Assembly: GCA_963933055.1 (NCBI GenBank)
Contig: CAWVSY010000040.1
Span: 1 to 35,344, forward strand
Source of the DNA: Oleispira sp963933055
GTDB lineage: Bacteria > Pseudomonadota > Gammaproteobacteria > Pseudomonadales > Oceanobacteraceae
DNA length: 35,344 nucleotides
Direction of reading: 5' to 3'
Shown here: piece by piece, positions 8,987 through 16,975 of the stretch
Layout: every line of letters begins with the position of its first letter
Numbering within the stretch: position 1 is the stretch's first letter
Made by a program: the position numbers and the translations under genes
Notes under the pieces: generated by a model
Database searches by the model: none
Seen by the model: only the letters and a program-made list of their open reading frames with translations
Told to the model about the DNA's origin: nothing

Positions 8987-9547
8987 TTAACTATGTCGTT
9001 CTTTATTGTTCACGCTTTTACGTAGCAATACGTACATCGCTCCGGCGCCACCATCTTTTGGCTGTGCTGTATGATATGCCATAACATCTGCTAGCTGCGG
9101 TAACCAATGAAGGAGGTAGCTCTTTAATAGCGCGGGGTCTTCAGTATTACGATCTCCTTTGCCGGGCATAATCAATACGGTGCGCAGATCATATTTTACG
9201 CAGTCATTAATAAAACTGAAAACAACTTCACGCGCTTTATCAATGGTCATTCTGTGTAGATCTAGGCGAGCATCGATAGGAAATTTGCCCTGACGCAGTT
9301 TGCGAAAAACACCATCTTGAATCCCATGACATTTGAAGCCAAGTTCATCATGAGGTTGAACACGGGCTACTTCGTAATGCTGCAAGTGATTAGGATCGTT
9401 ACTAATTGCCTCACTGATCGCAGCTTGCTGGCGTAGCTTTTGCGCCTCGGTCGGTGCTTGTGGTCGGTTTAGGTCGACTCTTTTGGCTTGTTTGATTTTT
9501 TTAACACCCTGCATCTCTCGCAAGAAAAAATCATCATCGTCTGTCAT
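8987..9547 (-). CDS. Smr domain protein (SmrA/YdaL type)
   Basis: About 186 residues. The Smr domain fills the C-terminal half: LDLHRMT at residues 95-101, then VLIMPGKGDRN, and GGAGAMYVLLRK near the end. Smr domains are nucleic-acid nicking or ribosome-rescue-associated nucleases. The LDLH motif and GKG are intact, so activity is plausible. E. coli SmrA (YdaL, 187 residues) is the best overall match in length and in the region around GVFRKLRQGKFPI. I prefer the ATG at 9547, whose MTDDDDFFLREM opening fits the family, to an in-frame GTG at 9559 with no better ribosome-binding site. Confidence 0.88.
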   Translation of the reverse strand: MTDDDDFFLREMQGVKKIKQAKRVDLNRPQAPTEAQKLRQQAAISEAISNDPNHLQHYEVARVQPHDELGFKCHGIQDGVFRKLRQGKFPIDARLDLHRMTIDKAREVVFSFINDCVKYDLRTVLIMPGKGDRNTEDPALLKSYLLHWLPQLADVMAYHTAQPKDGGAGAMYVLLRKSVNNKERHS

Positions 9548-9559
9548 AACTATCTTCAC

Positions 9560-9869
9560 TATTTTGGCGACGGAATAAGTGGGCAGTATAACATCTTGTT
9601 AATTTGTCAAAATAAGCAATTGCTTTAATAGGCTCATGTTTAGGGCGCATTTTATAAATAGGCACCAACTTAGTTCGGTTCAGTTCGATAGCTTAGTGCT
9701 CAGTGCGAGTGCCTAGCACTGTTGGGCCTTGCTTGGTACTGCTGCTCATTCTCTTTTGGATATACAGCACGAAGTTATTGATTTTAATGCGGTTATTTTA
9801 AACTTTTTCGACTAGTTGGTCAGGATGTTGCTTTGTTTTTATCAAAATTAATTAATTGAAGGTATTGGC
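9560..9869. other. Non-coding gap upstream of the NCS2 permease
   Basis: About 310 bases without a convincing gene. It must hold the promoters of the Smr gene (leftward) and the permease (rightward). A modest hairpin (AGTGCT at 9695-9700 with AGCACT at 9715-9720, 14-base loop) lies in a stretch of GTGC/GCACT-like repeats at 9690-9740. I could not match it to a known purine riboswitch. GAAGG sits eight bases before the permease ATG. Confidence 0.5.
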
Positions 9870-11237
9870 ATGGCGAACCCCAACTCAGATTTATTGTATG
9901 GCTTAGATGATAAGCCACCTATCCCTGCCGCTATTCTTGCCGCGTTGCAGCATATGCTCGCGAGTTTTGTTGGTATTATTACGCCGACACTTATTATTGG
10001 TGGGGTGCTTGGTTTAGGCGCCGAGATTCCTTATTTGATCAGTATGGCGCTTATTGTATCAGGTGTTGGTACTTTTATTCAGGCCAAAAAAGTTGGCCCT
10101 ATTGGCTCTGGCATGGTGGCTTTACAAGGCACTAGCTTTGCATTTTTAGGTTCAATTTTAGCCGCTGGTTTCATTGCTAAGGCTAAGGGCGGTGGCCCTG
10201 AAGAGATTTTAAGTTTGATTTTTGGTGTTTGTTTTTTTGGTGCTTTTATTGAAATTTTCTTAAGTCAGTTCTTACATAAATTAAAAACATTTATAAACCC
10301 CCTTGTTACCGGGATTGTTATTACTACCATTGGTTTTTATTTGATCAAGGTCGGTATGACGGATCTTGCGGGTGGTTTTAAAGCGCCTGATTTTGGTAGC
10401 TTAGAAAATCTAGCATTAGGGGGTGGTGTTTTATTAATTATCATTATATTCAGTCAAAATAAAAATCCTTTAATTCGTGCGGGTGCTATTTTCTTGGGCA
10501 TGGTGGCGGGTATGGTCGCGGCTTATGCATTAGGGAAGGTCGATTTTTCTAAGCTGGCGACCATGGACTGGTTTGCGTTACCGATTCCTTTTAAATATGG
10601 CTTCTCATTTGATATTGAAGCCTTTGTGCCCGTCGCTTTAATTTATTTGGTTACCGCTATTGAGTCATCAGGAGATTTAACGGCAACGTCTATGGTTTCG
10701 CAACAGCCTATTTCTGGTCCAGTTTACGATGAGCGTATTAAGGGTGGGGTTTTGGCTGATGGTTTTAATTCTATGTTGGCGGCGACGTTTAATACTTTTC
10801 CAAATACGACGTTTAGTCAAAACAACGGGGTAATTCAGTTAACCGGTATTGCGAGTCGTTATGTGGCTTATTGGGTTGCGGCTTTATTGGTACTGGTTGG
10901 GATGTTTCCGATTATTGGCGGCATTTTCCAACAGTTGCCTAAGCCTGTATTGGGTGGCGCGACGCTGGTAATGTTTGGCACGATTGCCGCCGCGGGCATT
11001 AGAATTTTAGCGACTCAAGATTTAGATCGCCGTACTATGTTGATTATGGCGGTGTCTTTTGGCCTTGGTTTAGGCGTCGCGATGGTGCCTGATTTATTAA
11101 AAGAGATGCCTAAAATGGTTCAAAATATTTTTGGCTCTGCGGTTACTATGGCCGGTTTATCCGCTATTTTATTAAATACATTGTTGCCTAAAACTGGGCC
11201 TAATGTAGAGGCTAAAGCAGAGACTCACGCTAGTTAA
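9870..11237 (+). CDS. NCS2 (NAT) family purine permease, xanthine/urate type
   Basis: 455-residue inner-membrane transporter with about 14 hydrophobic segments. The NAT signature QNNGVIQLTG is at residues 317-326. The conserved TM1 glutamine-histidine pair is at 27-28 (LQHML) and the substrate-site glutamate region AIESSGD around 264-270. The signature context (TTFSQNNGVIQLTGIASR) is that of xanthine/uric acid permeases such as XanQ and UacT rather than of uracil carriers (UraA), so purine uptake by proton symport is likely; the exact substrate is not decidable from sequence. It converges with yqaA, the two coding ends overlapping by eight bases with no terminator between. Confidence 0.9.
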   Translation: MANPNSDLLYGLDDKPPIPAAILAALQHMLASFVGIITPTLIIGGVLGLGAEIPYLISMALIVSGVGTFIQAKKVGPIGSGMVALQGTSFAFLGSILAAGFIAKAKGGGPEEILSLIFGVCFFGAFIEIFLSQFLHKLKTFINPLVTGIVITTIGFYLIKVGMTDLAGGFKAPDFGSLENLALGGGVLLIIIIFSQNKNPLIRAGAIFLGMVAGMVAAYALGKVDFSKLATMDWFALPIPFKYGFSFDIEAFVPVALIYLVTAIESSGDLTATSMVSQQPISGPVYDERIKGGVLADGFNSMLAATFNTFPNTTFSQNNGVIQLTGIASRYVAYWVAALLVLVGMFPIIGGIFQQLPKPVLGGATLVMFGTIAAAGIRILATQDLDRRTMLIMAVSFGLGLGVAMVPDLLKEMPKMVQNIFGSAVTMAGLSAILLNTLLPKTGPNVEAKAETHAS

Positions 11238-11655
11238 TTGCGGCATAGGTGAGCGCTATTAAGAATGCATAGCGCCCACCTTTTCCAATAATAACAAGGG
11301 CAATAAAGAGCTTAAAATTAGTCCGCGCTAAACCTGCGATCAACGTCAGAGGGTCACCTATGATGGGCAACCAAGCAAATAACAAACTCCAAATACCATA
11401 GCGCTGATAGAGGCGCTGACCTTGCTGCCATGAGCGGCTATGTTCATATTTATGTGTGACATACTCACTGGCCCAGTAGCCAATCGCGTAATTAATACAA
11501 CTGCCTAGAGTATTGCCACACGTTGCAATACCCCATAAAAGCCATGCAGGATGCTGGCCTTGATCGAGCAGTGCAAGCAAGACAACTTCCGATCCCATTG
11601 GGAAGAGTGTTGCGGCAATAAGGGCAGAGAAGAACAATCCAATGAGTGCCATCAT
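11230..11655 (-). CDS. yqaA: YqaA family (DedA/VTT-like) membrane protein
   Basis: 141-residue inner-membrane protein, the same length as E. coli YqaA. It has the VTT/DedA-like core: FPMGSEVVLLALL near the N-terminus, GNTLGSCINYAIGYW in the middle and PIIGDPLTLIAGLARTNF toward the C-terminus. DedA-type proteins have been linked to lipid scrambling and envelope homeostasis; YqaA itself is uncharacterised. It overlaps the 2H phosphoesterase by four bases (ATGA), implying translational coupling. Confidence 0.88.
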   Translation of the reverse strand: MMALIGLFFSALIAATLFPMGSEVVLLALLDQGQHPAWLLWGIATCGNTLGSCINYAIGYWASEYVTHKYEHSRSWQQGQRLYQRYGIWSLLFAWLPIIGDPLTLIAGLARTNFKLFIALVIIGKGGRYAFLIALTYAAIN

Positions 11656-12290
11656 GTTGCTTTTTGGGCTTCCTGTGATGGATTAAGAGGGAGACGATGA
11701 AGCACTTGATAGCGGCCTTGAATTTCGTCGGTATTGTATCGAGCAAAAACAATTTCATTAACCGAAAATACCGTGGTTGGAAATTGAATGGCGGATATTT
11801 TCTTGAGTATGTTGCTTGTCTGATAGGCGTTATCATAAAATCCGAGCGTAACATGAGGTACGTATGGCGTAGCATTTTGACCAAGGGAAATTGAATGTAA
11901 GAGTGTACGAATGGTTTTTAATGACTCCCCAGGGTCCTGGATAGAAAGATAAGGGGCTGTGGTAAAACTATGAGCGCTTGATAGGTAAAGAGGGAAAGAG
12001 CAGAGATTTGCCTGTTCTAATTTTTGCCGTTGTTGCTGCAGCACGTCGGGCGTGAAATGTTTTTCATCGATGAGACCAGAGGCACTTAATGTAATGTGAG
12101 GTTGGCGTAGATAGTTTGGATGAAGTTTATCGGCGAGTATTTTTTTAGAGGCTGTTATGTATCGCAGGCAGTCTAAATGGTTTATTTCGATCGCCCAAAA
12201 ACCATAATGTTTGATGCCTTGGTGCCATTCAAAAAAATCACGCAGCTCAGTTGGCTGCGTGAATTCATGATCTAAAAAAGGATCAATCAC
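11652..12290 (-). CDS. 2H phosphoesterase superfamily protein (2'-5' RNA ligase-like)
   Basis: 212 residues with the two H-x-T motifs of the 2H superfamily: PHITL with H65/T67 and PHVTL with H146/T148, about 80 residues apart as expected. Members hydrolyse or ligate 2'-5' or cyclic phosphodiester bonds in RNA or nucleotides; the substrate here is unknown. It starts with GTG at 12290, with no clear ribosome-binding site, only eight bases after the DUF481 stop, so it may rely on coupling. yqaA follows with a four-base overlap. Confidence 0.82.
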   Translation of the reverse strand: MIDPFLDHEFTQPTELRDFFEWHQGIKHYGFWAIEINHLDCLRYITASKKILADKLHPNYLRQPHITLSASGLIDEKHFTPDVLQQQRQKLEQANLCSFPLYLSSAHSFTTAPYLSIQDPGESLKTIRTLLHSISLGQNATPYVPHVTLGFYDNAYQTSNILKKISAIQFPTTVFSVNEIVFARYNTDEIQGRYQVLHRLPLNPSQEAQKAT

Positions 12291-12298
12291 ATTAAGAA

Positions 12299-13081
12299 TT
12301 AAAAACTGTATACAAGGGTAACGCCGACAAGAGAGTCTGTATTCTTTTTGCCTTCAGGTACGTCAGTAGTATGCTTCACTTGGTAATTAACTTTCATTGC
12401 CAATTGACCCACTAATGTACTTTGTAGACCCATATCTGATTTATACACTACTTTTTCATCGCCACCTTCAACCGTTAGTTTTTCAGTGAACTTAGCCCCT
12501 TCCGCTAATTTAACCAGCAGGTTTAAGCTAATACGGCCAATGGTTTCTTCTTCAACTTTATCGCCGTTTTCGTTTTTTTCTTCCAAGACACTGCGGCGGT
12601 AACCTGGACCAACTTCTAGATCCAACTTGCCTCTTTGCTTGTCATTCCATGCATGGTAACCATAACCAACGGCTAGAGTGCTTTGATATTCGTAGCCATT
12701 GAAGCGATCGTCTTCATATTCTAAAACAGACGCAACATAGCTAACTTTAGAAAGAGAGTAGTCGTACTGAATTTCAGCATTGTATTTTTCTTTGGATGAG
12801 TCGCCATCTTCTTCACTGGTTAATGCTTCTAACAATAAGGATGTCTTACTTGGCTCCAATTCACGCACTAGGCCGAATTTACCATTGAAGCTTTGAGTAT
12901 CACTGTTGCCACTCGTCTGAATAAAACCAAGCTCGGCATCACCTGACCAACTTGCTTCGGCAGGCGCGTCGGCCTTTGCTGAGTCAGCACTTGCAGTCGC
13001 TGCCTCTTCTGCAAAACCAATGCTTGGAAGCAGTAATAGAGTGCCAAGTAAACTTGAGGATAATAAGGTTTTCTTCATCAT
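12299..13081 (-). CDS. DUF481 (YdiY-type) outer-membrane beta-barrel protein
   Basis: 260 residues. A signal peptide (about residues 1-24, ending GFA) is followed by an Ala/Asp/Glu-rich linker and then the DUF481 domain, from WSGDAELGFIQTSGNSDT through repeated alternating strands such as YNAEIQYDYSLSKVSYVAS, to a C-terminal YSF. The terminal phenylalanine is the usual signal for outer-membrane barrel assembly. Family members such as E. coli YdiY are salt- or acid-responsive porin-like proteins of unknown transport role. Start ATG-ATG with a weak ribosome-binding site. It lies 29 bases after the coding remnant at 13111-13332. Confidence 0.88.
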   Translation of the reverse strand: MMKKTLLSSSLLGTLLLLPSIGFAEEAATASADSAKADAPAEASWSGDAELGFIQTSGNSDTQSFNGKFGLVRELEPSKTSLLLEALTSEEDGDSSKEKYNAEIQYDYSLSKVSYVASVLEYEDDRFNGYEYQSTLAVGYGYHAWNDKQRGKLDLEVGPGYRRSVLEEKNENGDKVEEETIGRISLNLLVKLAEGAKFTEKLTVEGGDEKVVYKSDMGLQSTLVGQLAMKVNYQVKHTTDVPEGKKNTDSLVGVTLVYSF

Positions 13082-13110
13082 AATATTCGCTACAGTTCTT
13101 CTAAATTGGG

Positions 13111-13332
13111 TTATTCATTAGACTTATCAGCCATAGGCTGTGTAATAGCCGCTAATTTAGAGTATTTCTCTTGTTTTGTAAAAGTGATCTCGCCAGCTTT
13201 TACAGCATTTAACTTATCGAGGTATTGAAAAGCACCATGAGTGAGATATTTGGGCAGCTTGCGGTCATAAAAATGGAACAATGAATTCGAACCGTATAAT
13301 TTTTGTTCTGTTACTATTGCGCACTTTAAATA
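13111..13332 (-). pseudogene. Headless coding remnant, family not recognised
   Basis: An open frame of 73 codons ends at a TAA (13111-13113) and is bounded upstream by a TGA at 13335-13333. It contains no ATG or GTG; the only in-frame start-like codon in a sensible place is a TTG at 13281 with no ribosome-binding site. Nevertheless its product reads like the C-terminus of a globular protein: LFHFYDRKLPKYLTHGAF, then QYLDKLNAVKAGEITFTKQE. The MATE gene starts 20 bases from its open end on the other strand. The simplest reading is a gene truncated at its 5' end by a past rearrangement. A TTG-started small gene is the alternative. Confidence 0.45.
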
Positions 13333-13351
13333 TCAACTTAGTGGTGAGTCT

Positions 13352-14716
13352 GTGAGAAAAGAAATTGTGTCAGGACCTATAGGTCGTGTGCTTTATAAAC
13401 TCACACTTCCTATGGTTATTGGAATCATCGCGGTCTTTTTCTTCAATTTGGTTGATACCTTCTTTATTGCCTTATTGGGTACGCAGAGTTTAGCGGCGGT
13501 AAGTTTTACCATGCCTATCGCAATGATTGTGATGAACCTTGCGATAGGTTTGGGAATCGCATCGTCAGCATTGATTGCGCGTGCGACAGGGGCTAGAAAT
13601 CATCTTTTAGCTCAGCAATACGTTGCCGCCTCCTTATTACTGACCCTCGTCTTAGCGATTGTTATGCTGATCTTTGGACTGCTGTTTAACGACGACGTAT
13701 TTATCTTGCTGGGGGCAGGAGAGGAGTTGCTACCCTTAATTTGGCAGTACATGCAGTTTTGGTGGCCTGGGGTTGTCGTGATGATGTTGATGATCGTTAT
13801 CAACAGTAATATGCGAGCGGTAGGCAATACCAAATTACCTAGCATGATGATGCTAGGCTCAGCGGTATTGAATGCTATTCTCGACCCTATTTTAATCTTT
13901 GGCATTGGCCCCATTGAAGGGATGGGAGTTGCCGGAGCTGCGCTTGCGAGTACCTTATGCTGGCTTGCCGTCGTTTTGGTGATGATCTATTCACTGGCTA
14001 AAATCGATTTACTTCACTGGGGAGAGCTCACCTTTAAAGCACTGCTCAATATCTGGCAGCGGTTAATGTCATTAGGCATTCCTGCGATTATTACGAATGT
14101 GCTGGTACCTGTCGCGAGTGGCTTTTTATTGGTTATGATTGCCCCCATGGGAGAGCAGACGGTTGCTGCGTTTGGAGTGGGTGCGAGAATTGAGCCTTTT
14201 GCTATTGTGGCCATTTTAGCGCTTACGTCTACCATTCCGGTTTTTGTCGGTCAAAATTTTGCCGCAGGCCAGCACGATAGAATCTGGCAAGCGCTATCGA
14301 TAGCCGTGCGCTTTATTTTGCTATGGCAGATTGTTGTCTGGTTAATACTGTGGGCGGTTTCCCCCTTCTTAGCGACGATTTTTTCCCAAGATCAGGTTGT
14401 GATCGATCAAATAGTAAATTATTTGATGATTATGCCCGTAGGCTATGCTGGCATGGGGATCGTATTGTGTGCTAATTCGGCGTTAAATGCGTTGCAAAAA
14501 ACCAGCATTTCGATGTTATTGAATCTCGTTAGGCTAAGCATCTTTTATGTTCCTCTTGCGTGGTTAGGTGGGCATTTTTATGGATTCGAAGGGCTTCTTC
14601 TTGGCGCGTCTTTAGGTAATTTAATTGCTGGGTTCTTGGTTTGGGGAATGATTAAAAACGCACAAGAAAAGCAGGCTTTTGGCGTAAAGAATGACTCTAC
14701 GCCATTAGAGGTTTAG
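13352..14716 (+). CDS. MATE family multidrug/toxin efflux transporter
   Basis: 454-residue inner-membrane protein with twelve hydrophobic segments in two related halves: PMVIGIIAVFFFNLVDTFFIALLG at the start, and a second copy beginning around IPAIITNVLVPVASGFLL (about residue 245). MATE proteins export cationic drugs or metabolites using sodium or proton gradients. The start is GTG at 13352 with GGTGAG just upstream; the first internal ATG would delete part of TM1. An exact TATAAT at 13295-13300 could be its -10, but no good -35 is present. Its stop overlaps that of the convergent Mpo1-like gene by four bases. Confidence 0.92.
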   Translation: MRKEIVSGPIGRVLYKLTLPMVIGIIAVFFFNLVDTFFIALLGTQSLAAVSFTMPIAMIVMNLAIGLGIASSALIARATGARNHLLAQQYVAASLLLTLVLAIVMLIFGLLFNDDVFILLGAGEELLPLIWQYMQFWWPGVVVMMLMIVINSNMRAVGNTKLPSMMMLGSAVLNAILDPILIFGIGPIEGMGVAGAALASTLCWLAVVLVMIYSLAKIDLLHWGELTFKALLNIWQRLMSLGIPAIITNVLVPVASGFLLVMIAPMGEQTVAAFGVGARIEPFAIVAILALTSTIPVFVGQNFAAGQHDRIWQALSIAVRFILLWQIVVWLILWAVSPFLATIFSQDQVVIDQIVNYLMIMPVGYAGMGIVLCANSALNALQKTSISMLLNLVRLSIFYVPLAWLGGHFYGFEGLLLGASLGNLIAGFLVWGMIKNAQEKQAFGVKNDSTPLEV

Positions 14717-15024
14717 TCACGAAGTCGGCCCAATAAAAAGTCTTTAAGCATCACCCAGTCACCGATGAAGCTATACAGTGGATATTTAAAGGTGGCCGGG
14801 CGATTGTGTTCAATAAAAAAATGCGCGACCCATGCAAATCCATATCCCATTAATGGCGTGAACCACAGTGTCATATAGTTTCCAGTAATAATTGCGTACG
14901 CAATAATCGCTAATACTCCAAAACTGCCGATATAGTGTAATGCGCGGCACATAGGATGACGGTGTTCGCTGAGATAAAAGGGATAAAACTCGGAAAAACG
15001 AGTGAAGCGTTTTTCTTCAGTCAT
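14713..15024 (-). CDS. Mpo1-like family protein (DUF962)
   Basis: 103-residue membrane protein of the DUF962/Mpo1 family: FYPFYLSEHRHPMCRALHYIG at residues 14-34 with conserved histidines, two hydrophobic segments, and FAWVAHFFIEHNRPATFKYP with a second histidine cluster. The yeast homologue Mpo1 is an iron-dependent dioxygenase of 2-hydroxy fatty acids; bacterial members are untested. The histidines that would bind iron are present. The gene is convergent with the MATE gene, the two stop codons overlapping. Confidence 0.87.
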   Translation of the reverse strand: MTEEKRFTRFSEFYPFYLSEHRHPMCRALHYIGSFGVLAIIAYAIITGNYMTLWFTPLMGYGFAWVAHFFIEHNRPATFKYPLYSFIGDWVMLKDFLLGRLRD

Positions 15025-15106
15025 GTCATGCTCACTTTGTAATTATTGTTTTTCTCAAGAGTATTACGTTGGCCGCAGTGGAGCAAGAGGGAAATGAAAT
15101 ATCAAA

Positions 15107-15135
15107 TTGACACCAGATCATGGTGACGATAGTGT
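15107..15135 (+). promoter_or_regulatory. Possible sigma-70 promoter for the DUF805 gene
   Basis: A perfect TTGACA at 15107-15112 is followed after 17 bases by TAGTGT, a poor -10. The region also has a short CACCA/TGGTG inverted repeat. The rest of the 273-base gap between the Mpo1-like and DUF805 genes shows only a bulged CATTCA/TGAATG hairpin near 15210-15233. Confidence 0.3.
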
Positions 15136-15297
15136 CTGTCTTATAAATAACAGGGAGTCTTAGAGGTTATAAAAATAATCTTATCGTATTCGTACTTGTT
15201 AGAAAGTTTCATTCAGCATGGTGCTGGTGAATGTATTAGGCGCTCATTTCCCAAGTTGCTTAATTGATGATGAATAGGGATATAAAAAGGAAAAACA

Positions 15298-15648
15298 ATG
15301 GAATGGTACTTGGACGTTTTAAGAAAATATGCCGATTTTTCTGGCCGAGCAAGACGTAAAGAATACTGGATGTTCACATTAGTGAATTTCATCATTATGC
15401 TAGTATTAGCCTTTTTAGAAGGCCTAATGGGAATTGCTGGTATCATCAGTGGTCTTTATAGCTTAGCGGTATTGCTTCCTGCTATCGCCGTTACTGTTCG
15501 TAGACTTCATGATACAGGTCGCTCTGGCTGGTGGTTCTTAATTGCATTTATTCCTATTATTGGGCTTGTGCTATTAGTCTTTTTGATTTTTGATAGTGAA
15601 ACTGAAACCAATGAGTTTGGCATAAATCCTAAACTTGCCGCTTCATAA
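15298..15648 (+). CDS. DUF805 family inner-membrane protein (YhaH-like)
   Basis: 116 residues. The N-terminus WYLDVLRKYADFSGRARRKEYW is the DUF805 signature, followed by three or four membrane segments, with VRRLHDTGRSGWW in the third loop and DSETETNEFG near the end. Function is unknown; E. coli YhaH/YhaI are close in length. AAGGA precedes the ATG at 15298. The bases AAAAACAA at 15291-15298 overlap this site and match AANAANAA, so Hfq/Crc control is conceivable. A strong terminator follows. Confidence 0.9.
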   Translation: MEWYLDVLRKYADFSGRARRKEYWMFTLVNFIIMLVLAFLEGLMGIAGIISGLYSLAVLLPAIAVTVRRLHDTGRSGWWFLIAFIPIIGLVLLVFLIFDSETETNEFGINPKLAAS

Positions 15649-15656
15649 TAAGCAAG

Positions 15657-15685
15657 AAAAAAGGGTGGCAGTGCCACCCTTTTTT
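15657..15685. terminator. Bidirectional Rho-independent terminator
   Basis: Stem of six A/T pairs plus GGGTGGC/GCCACCC with a 3-base loop, flanked by A and T runs. It serves the DUF805 gene from the left and the thiolase gene from the right. Confidence 0.93.
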
Positions 15686-15713
15686 ATGTCGTATTTTCAG
15701 TATGAAATGTATC

Positions 15714-16889
15714 TTATCGTTCAATCGACAGCGCAATACCCATACCACCACCGATGCACAACGTCGCTAGACCTTTATTTGCATCCTGACGAATCATTTC
15801 ATGCAATAGCGTTACTAATACGCGGCAACCGGAAGCACCAATTGGATGACCTAATGCAATTGCTCCGCCGTTAACGTTTACCTTGTTGGTATCCCACTCA
15901 AGGCCTTTGTTCACAGACAGTGCTTGTACCGCAAACGCTTCGTTTGCTTCAACCAAATCCAAATCGTTAATGTCCCAACCCGCTTTGGCTAAGCATTTTT
16001 TAACGGCTGGAATAGGACCAGTTCCCATGATTGACGGATCAACCCCGGCACTTGCATAGCCCGAAATGGTGGCCAAAATAGGTAAGCCTAACTCTTCGGC
16101 TTTTTCACGGCTAGCAAGCATAACGGCTGCGGCACCATCGTTTAGTGAAGAAGCATTTCCCGCGGTAACGGTTCCCTCTTTTTTGAATGCCGCGCGCATA
16201 CCAGCCAGTTTCTCGGCAGTGACTGCACGTGGGCCTTCATCGGTATCAAAAACAATGTCATCACCACGACGTTGAGGAATGGTTACCGACGTGATTTCGT
16301 CTTTGAACTTACCCGCTTCAATTGCGGCGATGGCTTTTGCTTGGGATTGCGCTGCGAATTCGTCTTGATCGCCGCGAGGGATTTCAAATTGCTCTGCGAT
16401 ATTTTCAGCGGTGATGCCCATGTGGTAATCATTAAAAGCATCCCAAAGACCATCGGTAATCATGGTATCTACCATGTTCCAGTTGCCCATGCGCTGACCA
16501 TTACGCGAGTTGGGTAATACGTGAGCTGAGTTCGACATGGATTCTTGGCCACCCGCGATAATGACATCCGCATCGCCGGCTTTAATAGCTTGAGCGGCTA
16601 AGTGCAGCGCTTTGAGGCCAGAGCCACATACTTTATTAATCGTCATTGCAGATGCGGTTGCAGGAATGCCTGCTTTAATTGCAGCTTGGCGTGCGGGATT
16701 TTGTCCACAGCCTGCCGTTAGAACCTGACCCATTAGTACTTCATCGATAGCATCAGCAGTAATGCCGGTTTTTTCGATTAAAGAACGAATCACAATTGCG
16801 CCTAGTTCCGTTGCTTGCAAGCTAGAAAGTGAACCACCAAAGGTACCAATGGCGGTACGAGTTGCTGCAACAATAACGACATCTGTCAT
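15714..16889 (-). CDS. atoB: Acetyl-CoA acetyltransferase (thiolase II)
   Basis: 391 residues. Condenses or cleaves acetyl-CoA/acetoacetyl-CoA in the cytoplasm. The catalytic residues are all visible: nucleophile C88 in KVCGSGLKAL, H348 in ALGHPIGASG and C378 in LCIGGGMG. Length and motifs fit the biosynthetic short-chain thiolase group (AtoB/PhaA/YqeF). No polyhydroxyalkanoate or atoDA genes are adjacent, so the pathway is undecided and the symbol is by resemblance only. It follows the chemoreceptor gene by 86 bases but probably has its own promoter. Confidence 0.92.
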   Translation of the reverse strand: MTDVVIVAATRTAIGTFGGSLSSLQATELGAIVIRSLIEKTGITADAIDEVLMGQVLTAGCGQNPARQAAIKAGIPATASAMTINKVCGSGLKALHLAAQAIKAGDADVIIAGGQESMSNSAHVLPNSRNGQRMGNWNMVDTMITDGLWDAFNDYHMGITAENIAEQFEIPRGDQDEFAAQSQAKAIAAIEAGKFKDEITSVTIPQRRGDDIVFDTDEGPRAVTAEKLAGMRAAFKKEGTVTAGNASSLNDGAAAVMLASREKAEELGLPILATISGYASAGVDPSIMGTGPIPAVKKCLAKAGWDINDLDLVEANEAFAVQALSVNKGLEWDTNKVNVNGGAIALGHPIGASGCRVLVTLLHEMIRQDANKGLATLCIGGGMGIALSIER

Positions 16890-16975
16890 AAGATTCTCCG
16901 AGTTTGAAACTATGAATTCATCATAAAGGATTGGAAACAGGCCACATTATACCCTCTAAAATGGGTAACTTTATC

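Noticed and set aside
9548..9559. GTG at 9559 as the Smr gene start
   Set aside because: No better ribosome-binding site, and the family-like opening begins at the ATG at 9547.
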